From Caulobacter segnis (GTDB lineage: Bacteria > Pseudomonadota > Alphaproteobacteria > Caulobacterales > Caulobacteraceae), in contig NZ_QFQZ01000011.1 in assembly GCF_003243465.1 (NCBI RefSeq), positions 10,380 to 74,379 of the forward strand: a stretch of DNA of 64,000 nucleotides. Reading direction: 5' to 3'. Numbering within the stretch: position 1 is the first letter of the stretch; the number at the start of each line of letters is the position of its first letter. This document shows positions 32,856 through 41,591 of the stretch, in pieces. The notes beneath the pieces were generated by a model. The model saw only the letters and a list, made by a program, of their open reading frames with translations, was not told the DNA's origin and searched no databases. The translations under genes were made by a program, and so were the position numbers.

Positions 32856-34594
32856 CACAGATCTCCCCGCTTGCGAGCCTTCACCGCGTGGTCGGCCGCC
32901 CTGGCAGTCAGCGCCATATAGGTCAGCGACGGGTTCACGCAGGAGGCGGAGGTCATGGCCGCGCCGTCCGTCACATAGACGTTCTTGCACTCGTGAACCT
33001 GGTTGAAGGCGTTCAGCACGGAGGTCTTGGGGTCACGTCCCATGCGGGCCGTGCCCATCTCGTGAATCCCCAGCCCAGGCGCGAAACCGTTGTCGTAGCC
33101 GCGAACGTTCTTGAAGCCGGCCGCCTCCAGCATTTCGGCGGCGGCGTTCTGCATGTCCTTGCGCATGGCCAGTTCGTTCTCTCGAATGGTCACGTTCATG
33201 GTCAGGGTCGGCAGCCCGAACTCGTCCTTCACGTCCCGGTTCAGGGTGACGCGGTTGTCCTCGTAGGGGAGGATCTCGCCAAAGCCGCCCAAGCCCATGC
33301 TCCAGGGACCCGGCTGCGTGAGGGCGGCCTTGCGATCGGCGCCGAACCCCCGCCCGGCCTTCCTCAAGTCGCGCTCCCAGCCCGCCCGCGAAGCGCCGCC
33401 CTGGTAGCCGAAGCCGCGCAGGTAGTCAGAGCGCTTGGTCGCCGCGTCGCCGAGGTTCCGGAAGCGCGGCACGTAGATCCCGTTGGGCCGGCGTCCCGAG
33501 TAGTACATGTCAGCGAAGTCGGTGGCCTCGCCGCTGGCGCCGACACCCAGATGGTGGTCCATCACATTGCGGCCCAGCTGGTCGCTGCCGTTGCCGAAGC
33601 CATTCGGGAACCGCGAGCTGGTCGAATTCATCATCAGCCAGGCCGAGTTCAGGGCCGAGGCGCACAGGAAGATGACGTCGGCGTGGAATTCCTCGTCCTT
33701 GCGAGTCGTCGCGTCGAGAATGCGCACGCCGCTGGCCTTGCCCGCCTTCTCGTCATAGATCAGTTCGGTGACGATCGAGTTCGGCCGGATCACGAGATTT
33801 CCAGTACGTTCGGCCGCCACCAGCCCGCCGGAGTTGGAGCTGTAGTAGCCGCCGAACGGACAGCCCCGCATGCACATGTTGCGGTACTGGCACTTGGTCC
33901 TGCCCAGGCTGAGCTGCTCCTCGGTCGGCGCCGTCAGGTGCGCCGTGCGGCCCATGGTGATCCGCCGCTCGGGGAAGCGCGCCTCGGACTTGGCCTTGAA
34001 CGCCTTCTCGACGCAGTTCATCTCCATTGGCGGCTGGTAGACGCCATCGGGAAGCTGCGGCAGGCCCTCGGCTTGCCCGGAGACGCCGATGAAGCGCTCG
34101 ACATGATCGTACCACGGCGCCAGGTCCTCATAGCGGATCGGCCAATCCACCCCGATCCCCTCGCGCGCATTGGCTTCGAAGTCGATCGGGCTGTGGCGAT
34201 AGCTTTGCCGACCCCAGGTCAGCGAGCGGCCGCCGACATGATAGCCACGGATCCAGTCGAACCGGTTTGTCTCGGTGTAGGGATTGGTGTCGTCACGGAC
34301 GAAGAAGTGCTGGGTGTACTCCGTCATCGTATAGCCCGTCCGGCGCTGAACCTTGTAGCGCTCGGCCAGCTCGTCGGGCGGCAACTGCCCCTGGGGGTAC
34401 TTGGTCTGCCAGGGGTCGAGGGTGGCGGTCGGATAGTCCTCAAGGTGGCGCACCATGCGCCCACGCTCAAGCACCAGAACCTTCAGGCCCTTCTCCGTGA
34501 GTTCCTTGGCGGCGATCCCGCCGGTGATGCCGCTTCCCACCACGATGGCGTCATAGGTGTTCTTACGCCGCGCTCGACCGTTCAGGTTGGCCAT
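32855..34594 (-). CDS. GMC-family FAD dehydrogenase, probable glucoside/disaccharide 3-dehydrogenase
   Basis: The 579-residue catalytic subunit has the FAD motif DAIVVGSGITGGIAAKEL near residue 16, a WGRQS segment, and late LGIHEMGTARMGRDP and NPSLTYMALTARAAD motifs with the active-site histidine region. Cys235, Cys241 and Cys245 (C-x5-C-x3-C, in CQYRNMCMRGC) match the [3Fe-4S] ligand spacing of FAD glucose dehydrogenases. It should oxidise sugars, probably at C3, and pass electrons to a cytochrome c such as the one at 35613. The ATG at 34594 has GGGAGC upstream. No signal peptide is present; the small subunit supplies it. Confidence 0.9.
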   Translation of the reverse strand: MANLNGRARRKNTYDAIVVGSGITGGIAAKELTEKGLKVLVLERGRMVRHLEDYPTATLDPWQTKYPQGQLPPDELAERYKVQRRTGYTMTEYTQHFFVRDDTNPYTETNRFDWIRGYHVGGRSLTWGRQSYRHSPIDFEANAREGIGVDWPIRYEDLAPWYDHVERFIGVSGQAEGLPQLPDGVYQPPMEMNCVEKAFKAKSEARFPERRITMGRTAHLTAPTEEQLSLGRTKCQYRNMCMRGCPFGGYYSSNSGGLVAAERTGNLVIRPNSIVTELIYDEKAGKASGVRILDATTRKDEEFHADVIFLCASALNSAWLMMNSTSSRFPNGFGNGSDQLGRNVMDHHLGVGASGEATDFADMYYSGRRPNGIYVPRFRNLGDAATKRSDYLRGFGYQGGASRAGWERDLRKAGRGFGADRKAALTQPGPWSMGLGGFGEILPYEDNRVTLNRDVKDEFGLPTLTMNVTIRENELAMRKDMQNAAAEMLEAAGFKNVRGYDNGFAPGLGIHEMGTARMGRDPKTSVLNAFNQVHECKNVYVTDGAAMTSASCVNPSLTYMALTARAADHAVKARKRGDL

Positions 34595-34684
34595 GTTCGC
34601 TCCCTTTGCGGTCCGCTCGCCAGACCGCGCCGGCATGCTTACGCAACACGACGCCACCTCTGGATGGAACCCATCATTCTTGCC

Positions 34685-34696
34685 TGGAGGCTTCCA
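34685..34696. promoter_or_regulatory. candidate operator between divergent sugar-oxidation genes
   Basis: TGGAGGCTTCCA is a 10-of-12 palindrome resembling LacI-family half-sites. It lies between the GMC gene (minus) and the DUF1080 gene (plus), so one regulator could control both. The evidence is pattern only. Confidence 0.35.
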
Positions 34697-34769
34697 TGAA
34701 ATGGGTTACATTGCAAGAAAGCTCGACATTCGATCGTGAAAAGTGGGCGTAAGGGAGGAAAAGCCAGTC

Positions 34770-35594
34770 ATGACCATCTTATCCGGTTCTGCGCGTTGCA
34801 GCCTGGCCGCCATGGCGCTCGGCCTGGTCGCCACGACTTCGCCTGTCCAAGCTCAGGACCTGAAGGCGGGTCCCTGGCGTTCGCTGTTCGATGGCAAGAG
34901 CCTGAATGGCTGGATCCCGAAGATCGCTAAACACCCGGTGGGTGAGAACTATCAGCAGACTTTCATCGTCGAAAACGGCGCGATCCGCGTCTCCTATGCT
35001 GGCTACAAGACGATGGACGGCCAGTTCGGCCACCTCTTCTACAAGGCGCCGTTCAAGGCCTACCGCCTGCGATTGACGTACCGCTTCCTGACGGACGGAG
35101 CCTTGCCCGACACGCCTGCCTGGGCCCGCAGCAATAGCGGCGTCATGTTCCATAGCCAGAGCCCGGAGAGCATGACGGTCAACCAGTCGTTCCCGGTTTC
35201 CGTCGAGTACCAGTTGCTGGGCAAGGACGGTGACGGCCGGCGCGCGACCGCCGCGGTCTGCACGCCAGGCGTGACGATCACGATCGACGGCCAGAAGGTG
35301 AAGGAGCACTGCACGCCGTCAGCCAACGCTCCAACGATCCCGAACGGAACCTGGGTTAAGGCCGAGCTGGAAGTGCGTCCGAACGGCGAGGTGTTCGAGA
35401 AGATCGATGGCGTCGTCGTCCACCACTATGCCGAAATCACGCTGGATCCGGAAGACACGGTCGCCGACGGCGCCAAGCCCTATATCATGGCGCGCGGCGC
35501 GCAGCGGGTGACGGAAGGCTACATCGCCCTGCAGAGCGAAGGCCATCCGATCGAGTTCAAGGACATCGAAATTCAGGAGCTGACGGCGCGCTAG
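34770..35594 (+). CDS. DUF1080 secreted protein (3-keto-glycoside hydrolase-like)
   Basis: The 274-residue protein has a signal peptide ending SPVQAQ and a concanavalin-like DUF1080 domain with WRSLFDGKSLNGWIPK, NSGVMFHSQSPESM, VEYQLLGKDGDG and the terminal GYIALQSEGHPIEFKDIEIQEL. Members cleave or eliminate 3-keto-disaccharides. It is divergent from the GMC dehydrogenase and close to the cytochrome c and isomerase genes, which fits such a role. I use ATG 34770, with GGAGG upstream, over a GTG nine codons earlier. A second DUF1080 protein is encoded at 41588. Confidence 0.88.
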   Translation: MTILSGSARCSLAAMALGLVATTSPVQAQDLKAGPWRSLFDGKSLNGWIPKIAKHPVGENYQQTFIVENGAIRVSYAGYKTMDGQFGHLFYKAPFKAYRLRLTYRFLTDGALPDTPAWARSNSGVMFHSQSPESMTVNQSFPVSVEYQLLGKDGDGRRATAAVCTPGVTITIDGQKVKEHCTPSANAPTIPNGTWVKAELEVRPNGEVFEKIDGVVVHHYAEITLDPEDTVADGAKPYIMARGAQRVTEGYIALQSEGHPIEFKDIEIQELTAR

Positions 35595-35612
35595 GCGCCG
35601 TCAGCGACGGCG

Positions 35613-35975
35613 CTACTTCTTCACCGTCGAGAGGTATTGGATAACCGCCGCGCGATCTTCCGGGTTCGGGGCGCCCAGCAACATCTTGGTCCCCGGCACA
35701 GCCTTGCCCGGCGCCTTCAAGAAGGCGTCCAGCTGGTCCGGCGTCCAGGTGATCCCGGAGGCCTTCAGGGCGCTGCTGTAGGCATAGCCGGGCGCGGCGC
35801 CAGCCTTGCGGCCGACGACGCCGGCCAGAGGCGGCCCCATCTTGCCCGGCGCGGGCTGGACCGAGTGGCAGACAGTGCAGCGTTGCTGGAACACCTGATC
35901 GCCGGACGGCGGCGCGGCGGCGGCGCTGGTGGTCAGGCCCGCGAGGACGGCGGCGAAGGCAAGCAGGAACTTCAT
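35613..35975 (-). CDS. class I c-type cytochrome
   Basis: The 120-residue periplasmic protein has a signal peptide ending SAAAA and one haem site, Cys33-Thr-Val-Cys36-His37, with the family GPPLAGVVGRKAG segment and a PGTKMLLG methionine ligand near residue 98. It is the likely electron acceptor of the GMC dehydrogenase. It is convergent with the DUF1080 gene and 25 bases after the sugar isomerase gene on the same strand. Confidence 0.92.
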   Translation of the reverse strand: MKFLLAFAAVLAGLTTSAAAAPPSGDQVFQQRCTVCHSVQPAPGKMGPPLAGVVGRKAGAAPGYAYSSALKASGITWTPDQLDAFLKAPGKAVPGTKMLLGAPNPEDRAAVIQYLSTVKK

Positions 35976-35999
35976 CGGATACTCCGTCGGAATCGGCGG

Positions 36000-37055
36000 C
36001 TATAGGCCCAGAAGGCGGCGGTTGCGACCAGGATGGGATGCGCCGCCGGCGAAGTCGTCAAACGCCTTGTCCGTCACCTGGATGATGTGGTCGCGAATGA
36101 ATGGCGCGCCTTCTCGGGCGCCCTGTTCGGGATGTTTCAACGCGCATTCCCACTCAAGCACCGCCCAGCCGTCGTAGTCGTACTGGGCCAGCTTCGAGAA
36201 GATAGCCTTGAAGTCCACCTGGCCATCACCCAAGGAGCGGAACCGGCCTGGGCGCTCGGCCCAACCCAGATAGCCGCCATAGACACCGGCCTGGGCCGAG
36301 GGGCGGAACTCGGCGTCCTTGACGTGGAACGCCTTGATCCGCTCGTGGTAGCGATCGATGTAGCCGAGATAGTCCAGCTGCTGCAGCACCAGGTGGCTGG
36401 GATCGTACAGGATGTTGGCGCGCGGGTGGCCGCCCACCTCGTCCAGGAACCGCTCGAAGGTCGCGCCGTCATGCAGGTCCTCGCCCGGATGGATCTCGTA
36501 ACAGGCGTCGACGCCGTTCTCCTCGAAGACGTCCAGGATCGGTTTCCAGCGCCGACCAAGCTCGGCGAAGGCTTCTTCGACCAACCCCGCCGGCCGTTGC
36601 GGCCACGGATAGAAATAGGGCCAGGCCAGCGCGCCCGAGAAGGTGGCGTGGGCGTTGAGGCCCAGGCGCCGGCTGGCGACGGCGGCGGCCTTGACCTGCC
36701 CGACCGCCCATTCCTGGCGTTCCTTCGGCTTGCCGCGAAGCTCCGGCGGGGCGAAGCCGTCGAACAGCTCGTCATAGGCCGGATGCACCGCGACCAGCTG
36801 GCCCTGCAGGTGGGTCGAGAGCTCGGTGATCTTCAGGCCATGGTCGGCCAGCAGGCCGGCGATGTCATCGCAATAGCCTTGGCTCTCGGCCGCGCGCGCG
36901 AGGTCGAAGAATGAGTCCGCCCCGCCCGTCGGCATCTGCACGCCGACATAGCCGAGGTCCGCGACCCATTTGGCCATGGTCTCGAGCTTGTCGAAGGGCG
37001 GCTTGTCGCCGATGAACTGGGCCAGGAAGATGCCAGGTCCCTTGAGCGTTTTCAT
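36000..37055 (-). CDS. sugar phosphate isomerase/epimerase-like TIM-barrel protein
   Basis: The 351-residue protein is an AP-endonuclease-2/xylose-isomerase-like barrel: GYVGVQMPTGG, ELSTHLQGQLVAVHP, YEIHPGEDLHDG (metal glutamate), NILYDPSHLVLQQ and FHVKDAEFRPS, with a final EWECALKHPEQG. These ligands (Glu, Asp, His, Glu) bind a divalent metal. Members next to DUF1080 and Gfo/Idh genes are thought to act on keto-sugars as isomerases or lyases. The ATG at 37055 overlaps the Gfo/Idh stop (TGATG). Confidence 0.85.
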   Translation of the reverse strand: MKTLKGPGIFLAQFIGDKPPFDKLETMAKWVADLGYVGVQMPTGGADSFFDLARAAESQGYCDDIAGLLADHGLKITELSTHLQGQLVAVHPAYDELFDGFAPPELRGKPKERQEWAVGQVKAAAVASRRLGLNAHATFSGALAWPYFYPWPQRPAGLVEEAFAELGRRWKPILDVFEENGVDACYEIHPGEDLHDGATFERFLDEVGGHPRANILYDPSHLVLQQLDYLGYIDRYHERIKAFHVKDAEFRPSAQAGVYGGYLGWAERPGRFRSLGDGQVDFKAIFSKLAQYDYDGWAVLEWECALKHPEQGAREGAPFIRDHIIQVTDKAFDDFAGGASHPGRNRRLLGL

Positions 37056-38185
37056 CACGCGCCTCCTTCCAGGCTCACCCAGCCGGCGTCCTCGTGGCTG
37101 GCGGCCACGGCCCGCTCGACGAAGGCCATACCCCGCAAGCCCTCGCCGATGTCGGGAACCAGCACGCCCTCCGCGCCCTCGATGGCGTCGGCGAAGTCGC
37201 GATAGATGTTGGCGAAGGCTTCGATAAAGCCCTCGGGATGACCGGTCGGCAGGCGGGTCACCGCACGGGCGGCCGGGCTCAAATAGCCGGAGCCAGCGTG
37301 CAGCACCTGGCTGGGACCGTCCAGCCAATCGAGGGTCAGGACGTTGGGATCCTCATGCGACCAGGTCAGGCCGCCCTTCTCCCCGTAGACGCAGAGCTTG
37401 AGGCCATTGCGCGCCCCCGCGCTGATCTGCGAGGCGATCAGCACGCCCCGCGCGCCATTGTCGAAGCGCAGGAGCACGTTGCAGTCGTCGTCCAGCGGAC
37501 GCCCCGGCACGACCGTGGCGACATCGGCGCACAGGCGTTCGACCCGACGCCCCGTCACGAATTCGGCGATGTTGAAGGCGTGGACCCCGATGTCGCCGAT
37601 GCAGCCGCCGACGCCGGACTGCGTCGGATCGGCGCGCCAGCTGGCCTGCTTGTTGTCGGCGTCGCGCTCCAACGGCTGGGACAGCCAGCCCTGCGAATAC
37701 TCCACGACCACCTTGCGGACGGCGCCGAGGTCGCCGCGCGCGACAATCTCCCGCGCCTCGCGGACCATTGGATAGCCCGTGTAGGTGTAGGTCAGGGCGT
37801 AGCGCTTGCCGGAGGCGGCGACGATGCCGGCCAATTCCTTGGCCTCAGCCAGGTTCAGGGTGGCCGGCTTGTCGCTGATGACGTTCAGTCCACCGCGCAG
37901 GGCCGCGGCGGAAACATCGAAGTGCAGGTGGTTAGGCGTGACGACCGACACCAGCTGAATCCCATCGGCCCGTGCGGCTTCGGCGGCGATCATCGCATGA
38001 TGGTCAGGATAGACCCGGTCGCGAGCAACGCCCCAGGCCTCCGCGGCCTGCGCGTTCTTGGCCGGATCCCGGCTGAAAACGCCGGCGACCAGGCGTATGC
38101 GGCCATCCAGCTCGGCGGCCATGCGATGCACGGGGCCGATGAACGAGCCGGGGCCGCCGCCGACCATAGCCATCCGCAGGCTCAT
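37055..38185 (-). CDS. Gfo/Idh/MocA-family oxidoreductase
   Basis: The 376-residue NAD(P)-dependent dehydrogenase has the Rossmann motif MVGGGPGSFIG, a VVTPNHLHF strand and the DKPATLN catalytic loop, with a C-terminal sheet domain (YSQGWLSQPLE, GVGGCIGDIGVHAFN with the conserved histidine). It probably reduces 3-keto-sugars to sugars or performs the reverse. I use ATG 38185 (MSLRMAMVGGG), which overlaps the preceding gene's stop; the possible upstream extension shadows that gene. Confidence 0.9.
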   Translation of the reverse strand: MSLRMAMVGGGPGSFIGPVHRMAAELDGRIRLVAGVFSRDPAKNAQAAEAWGVARDRVYPDHHAMIAAEAARADGIQLVSVVTPNHLHFDVSAAALRGGLNVISDKPATLNLAEAKELAGIVAASGKRYALTYTYTGYPMVREAREIVARGDLGAVRKVVVEYSQGWLSQPLERDADNKQASWRADPTQSGVGGCIGDIGVHAFNIAEFVTGRRVERLCADVATVVPGRPLDDDCNVLLRFDNGARGVLIASQISAGARNGLKLCVYGEKGGLTWSHEDPNVLTLDWLDGPSQVLHAGSGYLSPAARAVTRLPTGHPEGFIEAFANIYRDFADAIEGAEGVLVPDIGEGLRGMAFVERAVAASHEDAGWVSLEGGA

Positions 38186-39138
38186 CAGGCGACGACCTTG
38201 GCCAGGTAGTCGAAGCTGATCTTGGCAGACTCCAGCCGCGTGTGGGCGAACGGCGGCTCCTGCTCGTAGAAGAAGCCGCGCACGCCGGCCGCATAGGCGG
38301 CGGGGAGGAGTTTTGGCCAATTGATCATGCCCGAGCCGACCTCGGTGGGATCCTGACGCAGTTCGAAGTTCGGCTTGGTCGTCGGCTTGATGTCCTTGAC
38401 GTGCATATGGGTGAAGCGACCCGGATACGCCTTCAGCATGGCGAAGGGATCCTGGCCGGCGGCCGTCACCCAGCCGGCGTCCATCTCGAAGGTCACCAGG
38501 CTCGCATCCGTACCCTTCAGCAGGATGTCCATGCCGGTGGTGTCGCCCAGGGGCGCCAGCTCGAAGTTATGGTTGTGGTAGCCTGTGGCGATACCGGCCT
38601 TCTTCAGGACGGCCGCCTTCTCGTTCAGGAAGTCGGCGTTCCACTTCCAGTCGTCGGCGGTCATCTGGGTTCCAGCCTTCCGCAGATCGGCGCCGGTGAA
38701 GCGGTCCGGGATGTAGAGGATCGGCATGATCGCCGTCTTCACGCCGATCACGTGCAGATCGTCAGCGAGCTTGGCCAGGTCGCCGCTGAAGGTGGGGCCG
38801 GCGCCCTTCGGCTGAACGTGGGCGCTGGTGCAGGCGAGGCCCGCGCGATCAAAGGCGGCTCGCAGTTCCGCCGGGGTGCGGCCAAGGTAACCCGCCAGCT
38901 CCACCGTCTTGAAGCCGATCTTGGAGACCGTCGCCAGCTGGGCGTCGAGCTCCTTAGCCAGATCCGGACCCAGGCTGTAGAGCTGGATGCCCAGCGGCAG
39001 CTTGCGGCTCTGGAAGAATGTCTTGCCGGCCGCGCCGGCGGCGCTCGTCCAGCCCGCCGCCAAGGCGGCCACGCCGGTCGCGATCAGCCCGCGCCTGGAA
39101 AGGGCGGCGGCTCGGGTTTCGTCAGCAGTCGTGCGCAC
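38185..39138 (-). CDS. exported sugar isomerase/epimerase-like TIM-barrel protein
   Basis: The 317-residue protein has a twin-arginine leader (ALSRRGLIATGVAALAAGW), so unlike its partner at 36000 it acts in the periplasm. The barrel shows QLYSLGPDLAKE, FKTVELAGYLGR, GYHNHNFELAPLG, TFEMDAGWVTAAGQDP and MHVKDIKP. Such exported barrels stand beside DUF1080 proteins and GMC dehydrogenases and are likely to process 3-keto-glycosides. It overlaps the Gfo/Idh gene by one base and follows the MFS gene by 19 bases. Confidence 0.86.
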   Translation of the reverse strand: MRTTADETRAAALSRRGLIATGVAALAAGWTSAAGAAGKTFFQSRKLPLGIQLYSLGPDLAKELDAQLATVSKIGFKTVELAGYLGRTPAELRAAFDRAGLACTSAHVQPKGAGPTFSGDLAKLADDLHVIGVKTAIMPILYIPDRFTGADLRKAGTQMTADDWKWNADFLNEKAAVLKKAGIATGYHNHNFELAPLGDTTGMDILLKGTDASLVTFEMDAGWVTAAGQDPFAMLKAYPGRFTHMHVKDIKPTTKPNFELRQDPTEVGSGMINWPKLLPAAYAAGVRGFFYEQEPPFAHTRLESAKISFDYLAKVVA

Positions 39139-39156
39139 GAGGCTTTCCTCTCAGGC

Positions 39157-40404
39157 TTAAGGTTGGGCTGGGCTGGCGGCGCCCACTGGTTCGTCGGCTT
39201 GCATCTCGGCGACCGGACCACGCGACGGGGGACGGAAGAAAATGGCCAGCAGCAGGGTCGCGACCAGGGCGAGGCCGGTCGGGACCATGAACAGGCTGGT
39301 GTAGTCCACTTGGCCGTTCGTGCTGAGACGGCTGATCAGCTCGGGGAACAGGAAGCTGGCCGCGACATTACCGACGCCCAGGATCAACAGGTTGAACAGG
39401 CCCTGGGCGCTGGAGCGCACGTCCTTGGGGAACACGGCGTCGACGAAGATGTAGACCGTGGCGAAGAAGAACGCGTAGCAGATCCCGTGCAGCAGCTGGA
39501 CGGCGACGATGACCGGGATGCTGTCGGCGAAGAAGGCGAACACGGCGAAACGGGCGGCGTGCCCCAGCACGCCGATGATCATGGTGACCTTCCAGCCTAG
39601 CCGCGCCAGGACGCGCCCCAGGAAGAACATGGTCAGGATTTCGGCGACCTGCCCGAGGCTCAGCACGACCATCGACAGGTTGCCGGCGATCCCGACGCGG
39701 TTGGTCAGGAAGGCGTCGGCCATCACGAAGTAGCCGTTGTGGATCACGGAATCGATGAAGGTGACGATGAACAGCACCAGCACGAACGGGGCGCCCAGTA
39801 GCTTGAAGGCTCGCCGCCAGGCCAGTTTGTCGACCCCCGCCTCTTCCTTGCGCGGCGGGGTGTGCGGCAGGGTCAGCGAATAGGCGGCGAAGGCGAAGGA
39901 CAGGATCGCCGCAACCAGGAAGATCCATCGCGTCTGCTCGGCCGTGGCGTGCGCGCCGAGCAGGAAGACGAAGGGCCAGCTGACCAGCACCCAGCCGACC
40001 GTGCCGCCCATGCGCACGGCGCCGAACTCGCCGGCGGGATCGCGCAGGTTGGCGAAGGCGATCGAGTTGGTCACTGACAGCGTTGGCACATAGACCAGAC
40101 TGAAGATCAGATAGCAGGCGAAGAACGGCCAGAAGCTGGTCGAGAACGCTGTGCCGACCAGGGCCAGGCCGCCGATCAGGTGGCTGGCGGCCAGAAACCT
40201 CTCGGCCGAGAAATTGCGGTCCGCGAACTGGTTCGAGAAAAAGATGCCGACAAGGGCCGCGACGCCCCACGCGCTGCCGACCAGCGACTGCTGCCAGGGC
40301 GCGAAGCCCAGCATGCCCATGTAGGGAAAGATCTTCGGCGCCCAGGCGCCCCAGATCGCCAGCTGCAGCACCATCATCAGGAAGAGCCTGAAGCTCGTCT
40401 TCAT
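39157..40404 (-). CDS. MFS transporter, NupG/nucleoside-symporter-like
   Basis: The 415-residue protein has twelve predicted membrane helices with MKTSFRLFLMMVLQLAIWGAW at the start, VGIFFSNQFADRNFSAERFL, an FGAVRMGGTVGWV motif and a C-terminal half beginning after a charged loop (PRKEEAGVDKLAW). It is the usual inner-membrane transporter in oxidative sugar clusters. It is the first gene of the operon that runs to the cytochrome c. I chose ATG 40404 over one 15 codons upstream because an AGGA stretch precedes it and the first helix then starts directly. Confidence 0.87.
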   Translation of the reverse strand: MKTSFRLFLMMVLQLAIWGAWAPKIFPYMGMLGFAPWQQSLVGSAWGVAALVGIFFSNQFADRNFSAERFLAASHLIGGLALVGTAFSTSFWPFFACYLIFSLVYVPTLSVTNSIAFANLRDPAGEFGAVRMGGTVGWVLVSWPFVFLLGAHATAEQTRWIFLVAAILSFAFAAYSLTLPHTPPRKEEAGVDKLAWRRAFKLLGAPFVLVLFIVTFIDSVIHNGYFVMADAFLTNRVGIAGNLSMVVLSLGQVAEILTMFFLGRVLARLGWKVTMIIGVLGHAARFAVFAFFADSIPVIVAVQLLHGICYAFFFATVYIFVDAVFPKDVRSSAQGLFNLLILGVGNVAASFLFPELISRLSTNGQVDYTSLFMVPTGLALVATLLLAIFFRPPSRGPVAEMQADEPVGAASPAQP

Positions 40405-40469
40405 GGTCCCTGGTCCTCCCCGACCGTCTGGGCGGCGTTTCGGGTGCATTTATGCCCCAGCCGCTCCGA

Positions 40470-40483
40470 TGTAATCGAAATCA
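40470..40483. promoter_or_regulatory. candidate LacI-type operator between MFS and LacI genes
   Basis: TGTAATCGAAATCA has the TG-N3-TCGA-N3-CA symmetry of LacI-family sites and is the only AT-rich block in the 179-base divergent region. The regulator at 40584 would be the candidate binder. Confidence 0.35.
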
Positions 40484-40583
40484 TGGATAACAGGGGTCGT
40501 GCCCCTCGGCAACCGACTCATCCTGCGTTCACCACTCGAGCTTCGCCTTGCCAAGCCACGGAGCAGTCGCCAGTGTCGCCACG

Positions 40584-41591
40584 ATGGCGACCATTCAAGA
40601 TGTTGCGCGGGCCGCAGGCGTGTCGACGGCCACGGTCTCGCGGGTGTTCAGCGCCCCCGAGCTGGTGATCGAGCCAACGCGCCAGCGCGTGATGGCGGCG
40701 GTCGCCCAGCTGGGCTACGAGCCCAACTTCGCCGCCAAGAGCCTGCGCACCCTGCGGACCGAGAAGATCCTGGTCACGGTCCCGGATATCTCCAATCCCT
40801 TCTTCTCACAGGTCATCCGCGGCGTCGAAGAAGCCGCCCTCGCCGCCGGCTATTCTGTGCTTTTGGGCGACACGCGGCACGAGGAAGCGCGCGAGGAGCA
40901 GTATGCGGCCATGTTCCGGCGCAAGGAGGCCGACGGGCTCATCATCCTGGGCCACCGGCTCCCCGAGACGCTCGCCGAGATGGTCGCCGCCAAGGGGGTG
41001 AAGGCGCCCATCGTCAATGGCTGCGAGTTTCGGCCGGGCCTGGCGGTCTCCAGCGCCCACATCGACAACGAGGGCGCCGCCGCCGAGGTCATGGAGCATC
41101 TGTACGGCCTGGGCCACACACGGGTCGGTGTCGTGACGGGTCCGTTGGCCAGCCCGATCAGCAGCGACCGCCTGTCCGGCGTCCTGGCGGCCGCCCAGCG
41201 TCACGGTCGCGCCAGCGCCCTGCGCATCTCGATCGGCGACTTCTCGATCGAGTCGGGCGTACGGCAGGCCGGCGAGCTGCTGGACGAGCCCGGCCCTCCG
41301 ACCGCGATCTTCTGCTTCAGCGACGAAATGGCGATGGGAGCGCTGGAAGCGATCCGTCGGCGAGGCCTCGCCTGTCCGCGCGAGGTCTCGCTGGTCGGCT
41401 TCGACGACATCCGCTTTTCCCGCCACCTCGATCCGCAGCTGACGACAGTCAGCCAGCCTATGGAGGAGATCGGCCACGAGGTCGTGCGCCTTCTGCTCGA
41501 CATCCTGGCCGGCCGCGCCACCACACTCCAGAACGTGACCCTGCCGCACCAGCTGATCGTGCGCGGCAGCACCTCGGCGCCGCAGCCTTAA
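40584..41591 (+). CDS. LacI-family regulator of the sugar-oxidation locus
   Basis: The 335-residue protein starts with the helix-turn-helix MATIQDVARAAGVSTATVSRVF and continues with a sensor domain (ILVTVPDISNPFFSQVIRG, SLVGFDDIRFSRHLDPQLTTVSQP). I use ATG 40584, giving the standard position of the helix-turn-helix; an ATG 12 codons earlier exists. It is divergent from the MFS operon and its end overlaps the second DUF1080 gene by four bases on the opposite strand. It probably represses the surrounding genes in the absence of a sugar signal. Confidence 0.92.
   Translation: MATIQDVARAAGVSTATVSRVFSAPELVIEPTRQRVMAAVAQLGYEPNFAAKSLRTLRTEKILVTVPDISNPFFSQVIRGVEEAALAAGYSVLLGDTRHEEAREEQYAAMFRRKEADGLIILGHRLPETLAEMVAAKGVKAPIVNGCEFRPGLAVSSAHIDNEGAAAEVMEHLYGLGHTRVGVVTGPLASPISSDRLSGVLAAAQRHGRASALRISIGDFSIESGVRQAGELLDEPGPPTAIFCFSDEMAMGALEAIRRRGLACPREVSLVGFDDIRFSRHLDPQLTTVSQPMEEIGHEVVRLLLDILAGRATTLQNVTLPHQLIVRGSTSAPQP

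Noticed and set aside
32888..34699. 603-codon frame opposite the GMC dehydrogenase
   Set aside because: It has low-complexity composition and no motif; the minus-strand protein has FAD and iron-sulfur motifs.
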